From Nitrospirota bacterium (GTDB lineage: Bacteria; Nitrospirota; Thermodesulfovibrionia; Thermodesulfovibrionales; Dissulfurispiraceae): a DNA stretch of 36,313 bases. Positions within the stretch are counted from its first letter, which is position 1. Every line of letters begins with the position of its first letter. A program made the position numbers and the translations under genes. Below, in pieces: positions 1-9,123 of the stretch. Location of the stretch: assembly GCA_023476565.1 (NCBI GenBank), contig JAMCVZ010000005.1, positions 1-36,313 of the forward strand, read 5' to 3'. The notes under the pieces are model-generated. The model was not told the DNA's origin and did no database searches. It worked only from the letters and a program-made list of their open reading frames with translations.

Positions 1-292
1 CTCACGATATGGGCGGCTTCGTCTTCAGAAGGAAGGGTCTATGCATTGCTGTGCACTGATGGGAGCCGTTCTTCCCATATTCGGTTCCTCCATTCCCGTA
101 TTCGGCTCTTTTTAAATCCCGCCTACACTTACCGATCTGTCCTAACCCGTCATAATGGTATTTCTTTATTGCAGTGGCAACAAAGAGCTTGAATTCCGAT
201 CCAATTGTATGGCGTCACGGAGAATAGTTTTTATAATTGCAATTATATTTTTGAAAGAAGTATATTATCCGAGTGCTCGATCATCAATAAAT
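1..292. other. Left edge, no recognisable gene
   Basis: All six frames were read. Short open stretches exist at the extreme left, such as frame 2 to a stop near 121, but none resembles a protein family and none has a convincing start and ribosome site together. The stretch may be the tail of something outside the window or plain intergenic DNA. It runs into the REP-like hairpin at 293-387. Confidence 0.4.
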
Positions 293-387
293 AAATGGGA
301 CGGTTCTATTTAAATAGTATTTAAATCGTGAAACAAGGAAGTGTGCTCAAAAGGATAGGAAAAGAAATAAATAGAACCGTCCCATTT
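293..387. repeat. REP-like inverted repeat pair, 19-bp perfect arms
   Basis: Left arm 293-311 (AAATGGGACGGTTCTATTT) and right arm 369-387 are exact reverse complements, separated by 57 bases. The core GGGACGGTTC is AT-flanked. The arrangement resembles a REPIN, a pair of inverted REP sequences mobilised by a REP-associated tyrosine transposase. A transposase of that class begins at 36253, but its core repeat differs, so the link is only by type. Confidence 0.7.
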
Positions 388-419
388 AACATTTATGCAA
401 CAGGGGGCAGGGCTTTCGG

Positions 420-647
420 TTAAACAGCCTCCACGGACTTTACTTCGGGGATGCTCCTCTTCATCTCTGCTTCGATCCCGCCCTTCAGGGTCATCATGGA
501 CATCGGACAGGTGCCGCAGGCCCCTCTGAGTCTGACCTTCACCACGTTATCATCCGTAACTTCGACCAGCTCAACATCTCCCCTGTCCCTTTGAAGCGCG
601 GGTCTTATCCTGTTGATCACCTCTTCAACCTTTGTCTTATCAAGCAT
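420..647 (-). CDS. NifU C-terminal-domain-like Fe-S scaffold protein
   Basis: A 75-residue protein that matches the stand-alone NifU C-terminal domain (Nfu family), which assembles a transient [4Fe-4S] cluster at a CxxC motif and passes it to apoproteins in the cytoplasm. The motif is GACGTCP with Cys44 and Cys47, after a helix-strand region (EVINRIRPALQRDRGDVELV) typical of the family. An ATG at 647 is chosen because AGGAGG lies 5 bases upstream; the frame stays open further upstream but that stretch has no family likeness. It precedes a ferritin-like gene and a thioredoxin reductase fusion on the same strand, which fits Fe-S and redox upkeep. It could also assist one specific Fe-S enzyme. 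Confidence 0.9.
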   Translation of the reverse strand: MLDKTKVEEVINRIRPALQRDRGDVELVEVTDDNVVKVRLRGACGTCPMSMMTLKGGIEAEMKRSIPEVKSVEAV

Positions 648-802
648 ATCAGCCTCCTGTATGTTTACTCTCAAAATCAAATTCCGCTGTGTACGGTGTT
701 TGTCCTGATTCCATAATAATAGAAGCAAAATAGGGGAACCATGATTTAAATCATACTATGGCGCCTTATCTGTTTTACCCGTTTTCTTGTAAGCACGTGA
801 GC

Positions 803-1306
803 CTATGCCCTTCTCAAAGACCCCTCAATCTTCTGTTTCAGGCCCATAAGGTATTCAATGTGCTTTTGCTCCCAGCCCATGAGCTCTTCAAAAAGGACCT
901 TTGCATTCGTATCCTGCGCCTGGGATGAGAGCTTTTTGTAAAGATTGTATTCGTTGCCCTCAACCTTGAGCGCGAACATAATTGCACCGATATCATCAAG
1001 AAACGCATACTCCTCAATGCTCTCCTCAAGCTCCTTCATCGGCATTCCGCCTTCTGCGGTATCGGGTTTCGCCCTTGTTGCAAACTCGTTAAAAGAGAGC
1101 ATCTCCCTCTCATCAGTGAACGCCTGATAGAGGTGCTGCATGTACCGCATGTGCTCGGCCTCCCACCGGGCAAGCTCGCTGAAAGCCTTTCTCGCCTCAT
1201 AGCTATGGGCTTTGACTGACAGCTCAGTGTAAAACTGATTGATTCCCTTTTCCATCATATAAGCCTCTATCATGGCCGGGATGAGATCGTCCTTACCGGT
1301 AACCAT
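803..1306 (-). CDS. Ferritin-like / rubrerythrin-family di-iron protein
   Basis: A 167-residue all-helical protein with two ferritin-like half repeats. Each carries an ExxH iron-ligand motif: WEAEH (Glu49, His52) in the first half and WEQKH near the C terminus, plus upstream glutamates. Rubrerythrins of this kind reduce peroxide or handle iron in anaerobes. The C-terminal rubredoxin domain (two CxxC) of classical rubrerythrin is absent, so electrons must come from a separate partner; the neighbouring thioredoxin reductase fusion is a candidate. ATG at 1306 is chosen over the longer frame because AGGAGG sits 4 bases upstream and the upstream extension crosses a REP-like palindrome at 1364-1376. 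Confidence 0.85.
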   Translation of the reverse strand: MVTGKDDLIPAMIEAYMMEKGINQFYTELSVKAHSYEARKAFSELARWEAEHMRYMQHLYQAFTDEREMLSFNEFATRAKPDTAEGGMPMKELEESIEEYAFLDDIGAIMFALKVEGNEYNLYKKLSSQAQDTNAKVLFEELMGWEQKHIEYLMGLKQKIEGSLRRA

Positions 1307-1363
1307 AGTTCCTCCTCTTGTTGATTTCATAAATTGCCCCTCCATTATTGTATCACGTGCGCT

Positions 1364-1376
1364 GGGGACAGTCCCC
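1364..1376. repeat. Solitary GGGGACAGTCCCC palindrome
   Basis: A 13-base near-perfect palindrome (only the central base is unpaired) between the ferritin-like gene and the thioredoxin reductase gene. The same core occurs twice at 27021-27074 as an inverted pair, so this is a dispersed repeat of one family, here as a single copy. Confidence 0.6.
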
Positions 1377-1398
1377 TTACTCACTTTCACTTATGTAA

Positions 1399-3012
1399 CT
1401 ATTCCTTTTTCTTCCAGTACGGGCTCTCAAGGTCCTCAAAGGCTGTAATGGCCGCGACAGCCCCCTGCCCCACAGCGGTCGCTATCTGCTTGATACCGCC
1501 CGTCACGTCTCCAGCGGCATATACCATTCTCACGGACGTCCTCTGCTTGCCGTCCGCTTTGATATAACCTCCCCTGTCGAGTTTGAGACCGAGCATTTTT
1601 GCGATATCGTTATTCGGCGTATAACCGACGGCAATAAAAACGCCCTCGACGTCCGCCTCTTTTATCGACTTGTCTTTCAGGTTCTGGAGCTTTATCCTGT
1701 TGACGGTATCATCGCCGTTTATTTCCTTTATTACGCTGTTCCATAATACAGGGACATTCCTGTCCTCCAGGCTCTTCCTGAGAAACGCTTCAGCCCTTAA
1801 GGTATCCTTCCTGTGCACCAGGGAGACATCGGCGCCGATGCTGTGCAGGTAGAGGGCCTCGGTAACAGCAGTATTCCCGCCGCCGACAACGACCACTTTT
1901 CTGCCGTCTTTGAAAAAATACCCGTCGCAGGTGGCGCAGTAACTCACTCCCCTTCCGTAAAAAGTCCTTTCACCCGGTATCTTCAACTCCCTGTGCCCGG
2001 CGCCTGTGGCAATAATAATGCCCTTTGCCCTGTATGTTCTCCTGTTTGTCTTCAATTCGAATATATCATCACTCTTTTTTATATCGATAACGTCCTCACC
2101 CTCGGAAATCCGGGTATACTGGAGCGCCTGCTGGTACATGATATCCACAAGGGCCTTCCCGGCTATCCGGCTGAAACCCGGATAGTTTTCAACAACAGGG
2201 GTTATAAGCACCTGTCCCCCGACAGTCGCTTTTTCCAGGACCACATTCTTCAGGCCGCTCCTTCCGGCATACAGCCCCGCTGTGAGCCCCGCGGGACCGC
2301 CGCCGATGATCACCATATCCAGTTCGACGATATCTCCCGACAACGGAGCGGATACCCTGTCGGCGGGGGCAAGCGTGAGCACTTCCTCTGCAAAGAGTTC
2401 ACCGGGCCTGACACCGGCGCCGATAGGGACCTCGTTTATGACGGTAAACGGGACGGTCACTATATGGTATTTGTCGATAAAATCCCTGTTCTCATACATC
2501 TCGATCGTTTCCGCTGTTATCAGCCCGGGCAGCGCGACTGCCGCGGAGATCGCATTCAAAGCCTGCTGCGGACAATAAGGGCAGGTCGGCGTTACGAAAA
2601 CCTGGATACGGCGCGGATCTTTCAGCTCAAAAAGTCTTCCCAGTGCCGCATCCGAGAGGATTGAGCCGCTGGTCGAGGCTATCACGATGGCCATTATCAG
2701 GGTACGCGCCTCCTCCCCGAGCGGCGCCCCGATGTAACGTATCCTGTATTTGTCAGGGCTTATGAGAATAGCGGGCGACCTTGTAATGCCCCTCTGTTTT
2801 GCCTCAGCGCTGTCCAGCGCATAAAACTTCGGCTCTATTTCTTCGGTAAGTTCGGAAAAGACCTTTATTATTTCGGTGGCGGCCTCTGTATACCGGGTGC
2901 TCTCCTTGCCGGTAAACACCTCTATCAGCACCTTGTCCCTGAGCTGTTTAAACGTGTCCCGCAGGACCTTTTTCATCTCTTCCGGAAATTCCTTGCTTGC
3001 CTGTTTGTCCAT
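1399..3012 (-). CDS. Glutaredoxin-like domain fused to thioredoxin reductase
   Basis: A 537-residue cytoplasmic FAD enzyme. Residues 1-220 form a double thioredoxin-fold module like the protein disulfide oxidoreductase (PDO/AhpF N-terminal) type, with a CPYC active site at Cys144-Cys147. Residues 230-537 are a thioredoxin reductase: the FAD-binding GGGPAG at 237-242, redox CATC at Cys359-Cys362, and a GGGNTA NADPH-binding loop near 377. Electrons are expected to pass from NAD(P)H through FAD and CATC to the fused CPYC. Free-standing reductases are about 310 residues, so the fusion explains the length. ATG at 3012 has GGAGG 4 bases upstream. Position next to rubrerythrin-like and NifU-like genes suggests a peroxide and thiol defence group. 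An AhpF-like partner of a peroxiredoxin is an alternative, but no ahpC is nearby. Confidence 0.92.
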   Translation of the reverse strand: MDKQASKEFPEEMKKVLRDTFKQLRDKVLIEVFTGKESTRYTEAATEIIKVFSELTEEIEPKFYALDSAEAKQRGITRSPAILISPDKYRIRYIGAPLGEEARTLIMAIVIASTSGSILSDAALGRLFELKDPRRIQVFVTPTCPYCPQQALNAISAAVALPGLITAETIEMYENRDFIDKYHIVTVPFTVINEVPIGAGVRPGELFAEEVLTLAPADRVSAPLSGDIVELDMVIIGGGPAGLTAGLYAGRSGLKNVVLEKATVGGQVLITPVVENYPGFSRIAGKALVDIMYQQALQYTRISEGEDVIDIKKSDDIFELKTNRRTYRAKGIIIATGAGHRELKIPGERTFYGRGVSYCATCDGYFFKDGRKVVVVGGGNTAVTEALYLHSIGADVSLVHRKDTLRAEAFLRKSLEDRNVPVLWNSVIKEINGDDTVNRIKLQNLKDKSIKEADVEGVFIAVGYTPNNDIAKMLGLKLDRGGYIKADGKQRTSVRMVYAAGDVTGGIKQIATAVGQGAVAAITAFEDLESPYWKKKE

Positions 3013-3148
3013 AGCTCCTCCCGGGGATTGCAGCAGCGCTTACGTCCATATCTCAATTATATTAAATTATACCGGCATATTCCGAAAAGCACTTTATCCC
3101 CCCGCCTCCCCGCCCCTCGTGCATGTTTTCATCAACTGCCTTATAAGG

Positions 3149-3154
3149 TATAAT
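3149..3154 (+). promoter_or_regulatory. Candidate -10 box for a leaderless transcript
   Basis: A perfect TATAAT ends 5 bases before the ATG of the deacetylase-family gene, which puts the expected transcription start at or next to the start codon. No Shine-Dalgarno sequence is present in that space. The -35 region at 3126-3131 (TTTTCA) is weak. Confidence 0.45.
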
Positions 3155-3159
3155 AACGT

Positions 3160-4080
3160 ATGAAAAAAGTCGGCTTTCTCTATGATGATATCTTTCTCAA
3201 GCATGAGACCCCCCCGGGGCACCCAGAAACAAAAGAGAGATTGCTCTCCATTATCAGGAATCTTGAAAGCTCTTCCTTATGGAAAAGCCTTATGCATATA
3301 AAACCCCGCCCGGCTGATTTCGGCGATATAGAGCTCGTGCACACTGCCGGGTATATAAAAATGGTCAGGAATTTCGGCGCAGGATACCTTGATCCCGACA
3401 CCTATGCATCAAAAGACAGCCTTGAGGCGGCATTATACGCTGCCGGGGCGGTGATCGAGGCTGTGGAAAGGTGCAAGAGCGGCGGGATACACAATGCTTT
3501 CTGCGCGGTGAGACCGCCGGGGCATCACGCCGAGGCGAACAGGGCGATGGGCTTCTGTATATTCAACAATGTCGCGATCGGCGCGCGGTATGCGCAGAAG
3601 GCCGGATACAGGAAAGTTTTCATTATCGACTTCGATGTCCACCATGGAAACGGCACCCAGCATGTGTTTGAAGAGGACGATGCCGTATTTTATTTCAGCA
3701 CGCATCAGTATCCCCACTACCCCGGCACAGGAAGCGAGCTTGAGAAAGGCAAGGGCAAGGGAGAGGGCTTTACGTTCAATGTCCCCATGGAAGCAGGATC
3801 CGGGGATAAAGAATACTCATCCGTTTACAACGGGATACTTCCGGACCTTGTAAGGAAATTCGGCCCGGATATTGTCTTTGTATCCGCGGGCTACGATATC
3901 CATGCGCATGACCCGCTTTCAGGCATACGGGTCACGAACAAGGGGATACGCTCTGTCGTATCCGGGACTCTCTCGTCCCATGCAAACGTACCTTTCATTT
4001 TCGCCCTTGAAGGCGGCTATGATTTAACGGCCCTCGCCGAGTCGGTCGCAATCACGATCGAAGAGATGCTGAAAGATTGA
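3160..4080 (+). CDS. Histone deacetylase family hydrolase
   Basis: A 306-residue member of the zinc-dependent class II HDAC / acetoin utilisation (AcuC) / acetylpolyamine amidohydrolase superfamily. Visible motifs are RPPGHHA (tandem His122-His123), the DFDVHHGNGTQ loop with zinc ligands Asp159 and His161, and SAGYDIHAHDP carrying the third metal ligand region; the GGY near residue 287 holds the family tyrosine. The protein should deacetylate lysines or small acetylated amines in the cytoplasm; the substrate cannot be read from sequence. It lacks a ribosome-binding site and has a -10 box immediately upstream, so it may be leaderless. It is divergent from the thioredoxin reductase gene and about 125 bases before ilvC. 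Confidence 0.9.
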   Translation: MKKVGFLYDDIFLKHETPPGHPETKERLLSIIRNLESSSLWKSLMHIKPRPADFGDIELVHTAGYIKMVRNFGAGYLDPDTYASKDSLEAALYAAGAVIEAVERCKSGGIHNAFCAVRPPGHHAEANRAMGFCIFNNVAIGARYAQKAGYRKVFIIDFDVHHGNGTQHVFEEDDAVFYFSTHQYPHYPGTGSELEKGKGKGEGFTFNVPMEAGSGDKEYSSVYNGILPDLVRKFGPDIVFVSAGYDIHAHDPLSGIRVTNKGIRSVVSGTLSSHANVPFIFALEGGYDLTALAESVAITIEEMLKD

Positions 4081-4145
4081 TGTTTGTCGGCCCTCCCGCA
4101 CCGCAAACAGCGCGAATATGCCCTCTTTTCGGGAAAATATTTTGA

Positions 4146-5222
<1,077 letters not shown>

Positions 5223-5227
5223 ACAAC

Positions 5228-5317
5228 AGTAACGAGTTACAAGCAACAAGTAACGAGTTGAAAGACGATAAATCCGGCAAGTCTTTACTCGTCACCCGCA
5301 ACTTGTTACTCGTTACT
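5228..5317. repeat. Imperfect inverted repeat between ilvC and psd
   Basis: Motif AGTAACGAGTTACAAGCAAC at 5228-5247 is approximately reverse-complementary to 5298-5317, matching at about 16 of 20 positions, and a second left copy AAGTAACGAGTTG lies at 5249-5261. The unit is built of AGTAACGAGT blocks and can form a long stem. It fills almost the whole gap before psd and looks like another REP-type element. Confidence 0.55.
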
Positions 5318-5331
5318 TATGGTCTGTAACT

Positions 5332-5973
5332 ATGATAAAATTCGCACCCGAGGGCTATCCGTTTATCGCCTCTTTTGCAGCCATAACCATTATTGCGTTC
5401 CTGACAGGCGGGATATGGGTAACGGCAATCCCCTTTATACTCACCCTCTTCATGGCATTCTTCTTCAGGGATCCCGAAAGGACAACCCCCGAAGGAGATA
5501 ATATCTTTGTATCTCCCGCCGACGGACGTGTTATCCAGATACAGAATATCGTTGAAGAGCATTACCTGGAAAGCAGCGCCATTGAAATAAGCATCTTCAT
5601 GTCGCCGCTCAACGTCCATGTCAACAGGGCGCCCTGTGACGGGACAGTGGAATCCGTTGTCCATACGCCGGGCAAATTCCTGTCGGCCTTCAAGCCGGAG
5701 GCGTCCCTCAAGAATGAAAATATTGCCATGCTCCTGAAAAGTGATTATTATAGAGTACTGGTCCGCCAGGTTGCGGGGGCCGTCGCGCGGCGGGCGGTAT
5801 GCCGTGCGAAACCGGGGGATGTATTGAAAAAAGGCGAGCGTTACGGGGTCATAAAATTCAGCTCCCGGCTCGATATTTACCTTCCTGAAAAAACGGAAAT
5901 TAAAGTAAAATTAGGCGATAAGGTTAAGGCTGGAGAAACCATACTGGGGAGAATAAACAAGGAGAAATTCTAA
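5332..5973 (+). CDS. psd: Phosphatidylserine decarboxylase (short form)
   Basis: A 213-residue pyruvoyl-dependent decarboxylase that turns phosphatidylserine into phosphatidylethanolamine at the inner membrane. Two hydrophobic segments lie near residues 10-45, followed by SPADGRV (Asp64) and NVHVNRAP (His96), the Asp and His of the self-processing triad. The cleavage site region reads KFSSRLD at residues 175-181: Ser178 should become the pyruvoyl group, but the residue before it is Ser177 instead of the usual Gly in GS(R/T). The codons AGC TCC at 5860-5865 are clear. The gene is of the short archaeal-like class found beside pssA. ATG at 5332 has only a weak ribosome site, close to a repeat. 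Confidence 0.92.
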   Translation: MIKFAPEGYPFIASFAAITIIAFLTGGIWVTAIPFILTLFMAFFFRDPERTTPEGDNIFVSPADGRVIQIQNIVEEHYLESSAIEISIFMSPLNVHVNRAPCDGTVESVVHTPGKFLSAFKPEASLKNENIAMLLKSDYYRVLVRQVAGAVARRAVCRAKPGDVLKKGERYGVIKFSSRLDIYLPEKTEIKVKLGDKVKAGETILGRINKEKF

Positions 5974-6094
5974 ATTCGAAATGCTAAATCTTAAACAATA
6001 GCGAAATTCAAAATTCAAATAAGCGAAACTATTTTGAGTTTGGCTTTTGGTACCCGATTCTTGTTTAGGATTTAGATATCAGGCTTTAGAATTT
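5965..6094. repeat. Long inverted repeat between psd and pssA
   Basis: Left arm 5965-5998 and right arm 6061-6094 (34 bases each) are imperfect reverse complements with well-matched ends: AAATTCTAAA at the outside and CTAAATC(T/C)TAAACAA inside. The left arm overlaps the psd stop codon and the right arm overlaps the TTG start of pssA. The AT-rich element is unlike its GC-rich neighbours and looks inserted. Confidence 0.6.
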
Positions 6095-6932
6095 GTTTAA
6101 AACCGTGGCATTTAAAAAAAGAGACCCCGACAGGAAGAAGGATTCCGGCAGAAAACCGAAAAAGGGTGTATACCTGCTGCCGAACACCATTACCCTTTGC
6201 GGTATGTTCGCCGGTTTCTATGCGATCCTTTCGGCGATAAACGGGAACTTCCTTTACGCGGCATGGGCGATCATCCTGGCAAATATTTTTGACGGCCTCG
6301 ACGGCTGGATTGCGCGGCTTACCAATACCTCCACACGCTTCGGAATAGAGCTGGATTCCCTCTCAGACCTCGTGGCCTTCGGCGTTGCGCCCTCGGTAAT
6401 GATTTATAAATGGTCCCTTGTGCCCTTCGGCAGGCTGGGGTGGGCAGCGGCGTTTCTTTTCGTTGCATGCGGCGCCCTGAGGCTTGCCCGTTTCAATATA
6501 CAGACAGGGACACCGGGCTCAAAGGCCTTCAAGGGGATGCCCATACCCGGGGCGGCCACTGTCCTGGCCTCAATCGTTATCTACTATTACGAGTTCTGGA
6601 CGGGCCTTCCCGGAAAAAATGTTTTCTTCCTGGTAATCACCATCCTGCTTGCCCTTTTGATGGTCAGCACTCTGAAGTACCACGGGTTGAAGGAGATAGA
6701 CTTCAGGGAAAAGAAGCCCTTCTGGGTCTTGATCGTATTTGTTTTAATCCTCTTTATCCTATTCATACACCCGTCCACCGCGATCTTCATCTTTGCAATG
6801 GCATACCTCAGTTGGGGTATAATTGAAAATATATTTATCCTTATCAAAAGAGGAAGGCTGAAGCAGGCGGAACAGGCGCTATCTGAGGGAAAGCCTGCGG
6901 AGCACAGAGAGGTAAAAGATGAGAATCATTAA
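6093..6932 (+). CDS. pssA: CDP-diacylglycerol-serine O-phosphatidyltransferase
   Basis: A membrane protein of about 279 residues that joins CDP-diacylglycerol and serine, making the substrate for the Psd enzyme encoded just before it. The CDP-alcohol phosphotransferase signature is complete: Asp67, Asp70-Gly71, Ala74-Arg75, Gly84, Asp88 and Asp92, exactly spaced. About eight hydrophobic helices follow from residue 27 to 255, and the C terminus is charged. The 5-prime end is uncertain: TTG at 6093 lies in the arm of an inverted repeat and lacks a ribosome site; GTG at 6105 is an alternative. The 3-prime end overlaps leuA by 14 bases. Confidence 0.93.
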   Translation: MFKTVAFKKRDPDRKKDSGRKPKKGVYLLPNTITLCGMFAGFYAILSAINGNFLYAAWAIILANIFDGLDGWIARLTNTSTRFGIELDSLSDLVAFGVAPSVMIYKWSLVPFGRLGWAAAFLFVACGALRLARFNIQTGTPGSKAFKGMPIPGAATVLASIVIYYYEFWTGLPGKNVFFLVITILLALLMVSTLKYHGLKEIDFREKKPFWVLIVFVLILFILFIHPSTAIFIFAMAYLSWGIIENIFILIKRGRLKQAEQALSEGKPAEHREVKDENH

Positions 6933-8424
6933 AATATTCGATACGACACTGAGAGACGGCGAGCAATCACCCGGCGCATCCATGAATGTGGATGAAAAGA
7001 TACAACTGGCCAAACAACTCGTAAAACTGGGAGTCGATATCATCGAGGCCGGATTCCCTATCGCCTCGCCGGGGGATTTCGAAGCGGTCAAAAGAATAGC
7101 CGGCGAAGTCACCGGCGCCACTGTTGCCGGGCTTGCAAGGGCCAGGGAAGAAGACATCAAAAGGGCATGGGAGGCGATAAAGGATGCGCCGCAAAGGCGG
7201 ATACACACCTTCCACTCCACATCCGATATACATCTTAAATACCAGTTCAGAGTGAGCCGTGAGGAAGCCCTCAAGAGGTCCGTAGAGATGGTAAAGCTCG
7301 CCGGAAGCCTTGTGGAGGACGTGGAGTTTTCTCCCATGGACGCGACAAGAACCGAAATCCCCTATCTCCTTGATGTCGTCGAAGCGGTAGTAGGGGCGGG
7401 GGCCTCAACCGTGAACATCCCGGATACGGTCGGATATACCACCCCCATCGAATTCGGCGCAATGATAAAGGCCGTCAAGGAAAGGATAGGTGATAGAGCG
7501 GTGATCTCCGTACACTGCCATAATGATCTCGGGCTTGCTGTTGCCAATTCCCTTGCCGCTGTCATAAACGGCGCCGGGCAGGTCGAGTGCACCATTAACG
7601 GCATAGGTGAGCGCGCGGGCAATTGCTCGCTTGAGGAAGTTGTAATGAACCTCCATACCCGCAAAGACTTCTATAATGCCGGGACGAACATAAACACAAG
7701 GGAGATCATCCGTGCGAGCAGGCTCGTCACACGGATAACCGGGATACAGGTACAGCCCAACAAGGCCATAGTCGGGGCAAACGCCTTCGCGCATGAATCA
7801 GGCATACACCAGGACGGGCTCCTCAAAGAAAAGATGACCTACGAGATAATCCGCCCTGAAGACATCGGGCTTCAACAGACGGAACTTGTGCTCGGAAAGC
7901 ATTCCGGCAGGCACGCTTTCAAGGCAAGGCTCAAGGAGCTCGGCTATGAACTCAGCCCTGAGGAAATAGAGACGGCGTTTAAAAAATTCAAGCGCCTTGC
8001 AGACCAGAAAAAAGATATCTTCGATGAGGACATAGAAGCGCTGGTTTCCGAGGAGGTGTCGAAGATCCCCGAAGTCTACAGTCTCATGGACCTGTCGATA
8101 TCGAGCGGGATAAGCACCAGGCCGACTGCCGCGCTCAAGCTGAAAGTTAACGGCGCTGCCGTCGACAGGGTGGAGCATGGGGACGGCCCTGTCGATGCGG
8201 TGTACAAGGCTATCTCCGCTGTTACCCGGACGAAGAGCAATCTCCTCAAGTTTGAGGTCAAAGGCATCACCGGCGGGACCGATGCGCTCGGCGAGGTCAT
8301 CGTTACCCTTGAAGAAGACGGCAAGACCGTAAAAGGCAAAGGGGCGGATACCGACATTATCGTTGCCGCAGCAAAGGCATATATAACCGCGCTCAACAAG
8401 CTGGCTGCACGACAGAGGCAGTAA
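6919..8424 (+). CDS. leuA: 2-isopropylmalate synthase
   Basis: A 501-residue enzyme that condenses acetyl-CoA with 2-oxoisovalerate, committing carbon to leucine. The N-terminal TIM barrel begins with DTTLRDGEQSPGA (metal-binding Asp and catalytic Arg), followed by HCHNDLGLA and NGIGERAGN. The C-terminal LeuA dimerisation/allosteric domain, which binds leucine in the family, covers roughly residues 370-500. Length fits LeuA better than the longer homocitrate or citramalate relatives, although substrate choice in this superfamily cannot be fixed by sequence alone. ATG at 6919 overlaps pssA by 14 bases, with AGAGG upstream. The partner leuC lies about 20 kb away in this window. Confidence 0.94.
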   Translation: MRIIKIFDTTLRDGEQSPGASMNVDEKIQLAKQLVKLGVDIIEAGFPIASPGDFEAVKRIAGEVTGATVAGLARAREEDIKRAWEAIKDAPQRRIHTFHSTSDIHLKYQFRVSREEALKRSVEMVKLAGSLVEDVEFSPMDATRTEIPYLLDVVEAVVGAGASTVNIPDTVGYTTPIEFGAMIKAVKERIGDRAVISVHCHNDLGLAVANSLAAVINGAGQVECTINGIGERAGNCSLEEVVMNLHTRKDFYNAGTNINTREIIRASRLVTRITGIQVQPNKAIVGANAFAHESGIHQDGLLKEKMTYEIIRPEDIGLQQTELVLGKHSGRHAFKARLKELGYELSPEEIETAFKKFKRLADQKKDIFDEDIEALVSEEVSKIPEVYSLMDLSISSGISTRPTAALKLKVNGAAVDRVEHGDGPVDAVYKAISAVTRTKSNLLKFEVKGITGGTDALGEVIVTLEEDGKTVKGKGADTDIIVAAAKAYITALNKLAARQRQ

Positions 8425-8453
8425 CCGGATACCAACTGTATTCACGATAAACC

Positions 8454-9050
8454 ATGCCCCGGAAACCAGACCCAGAAAAAACCGTAAAGATACTGCTTGC
8501 CGGGAGCTCCCACACCCGGCTGTTTTATCCCTTTGTGAAAAATTCCCTGAAAGGCGCTGCGCACGTAAGCAAACTCCCTTACGATGCAGGACGCACCGAT
8601 GAAATATTGCAGTCAATAGCTGAATGGCCGCTGGAGGGACAGGATATTATTCATTTCTACGCAGGGCACCGGGATCTCATACTGAATGAGGAGGAACAAC
8701 CGTATATCAAGCCCGGACCATTTGAAAAAAACCTCCGGAAAATCACCGGCATACTCCTCGCCGGGACCTCCGCGATAATCGTCTTTTCAGATATCCCTCC
8801 TGTTTCGGAGAGGCTCCTCACCATCGATGCGGACTGGAACAAGCGCATCCTGCGCTACAACAGGATAATCGAAAAGGTTGCCGGAGATGCGCACATCCCG
8901 GTACACAGTTTCAGGAAGTTTATCCTCGCTTACGAAGGCGTGGAGGATGAGTATGTGGACGACCTCCATTTTACCAGAAGGGTTTACCGCGAGTTCGGGG
9001 AGGAACTGGCGGCCTTTCTGATAAAGCTGCCCTCGCCTGCAAAACCATAG
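8454..9050 (+). CDS. SGNH/GDSL-type hydrolase
   Basis: A 198-residue protein with the SGNH hydrolase layout: block I is AGSSHTR near residues 16-22 (nucleophile Ser19 expected, with GSS replacing GDS), block III is YAGHRDL (Gly with His where Asn is usual), and block V is DDLHF with the catalytic Asp and His near residue 172. No signal peptide is visible, so it probably acts in the cytoplasm. The family includes esterases, lipases and acetylhydrolases; substrate unknown. It starts 29 bases after leuA and may share its transcript. It converges with the sigma-54 regulator gene. Confidence 0.75.
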   Translation: MPRKPDPEKTVKILLAGSSHTRLFYPFVKNSLKGAAHVSKLPYDAGRTDEILQSIAEWPLEGQDIIHFYAGHRDLILNEEEQPYIKPGPFEKNLRKITGILLAGTSAIIVFSDIPPVSERLLTIDADWNKRILRYNRIIEKVAGDAHIPVHSFRKFILAYEGVEDEYVDDLHFTRRVYREFGEELAAFLIKLPSPAKP

Positions 9051-9123
9051 AACGAGAGCTTTAGAAAAGAAGGCAAGGTCTTTGAGAAACCCCACGAGGA
9101 TCTGCCTTCGTGGTGATGATATC

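Noticed and set aside
9092-9113. Hairpin CCACGAGG/CCTTCGTGG between convergent genes as a terminator
   Set aside because: The stem has a mismatch and no T tract follows on either strand.
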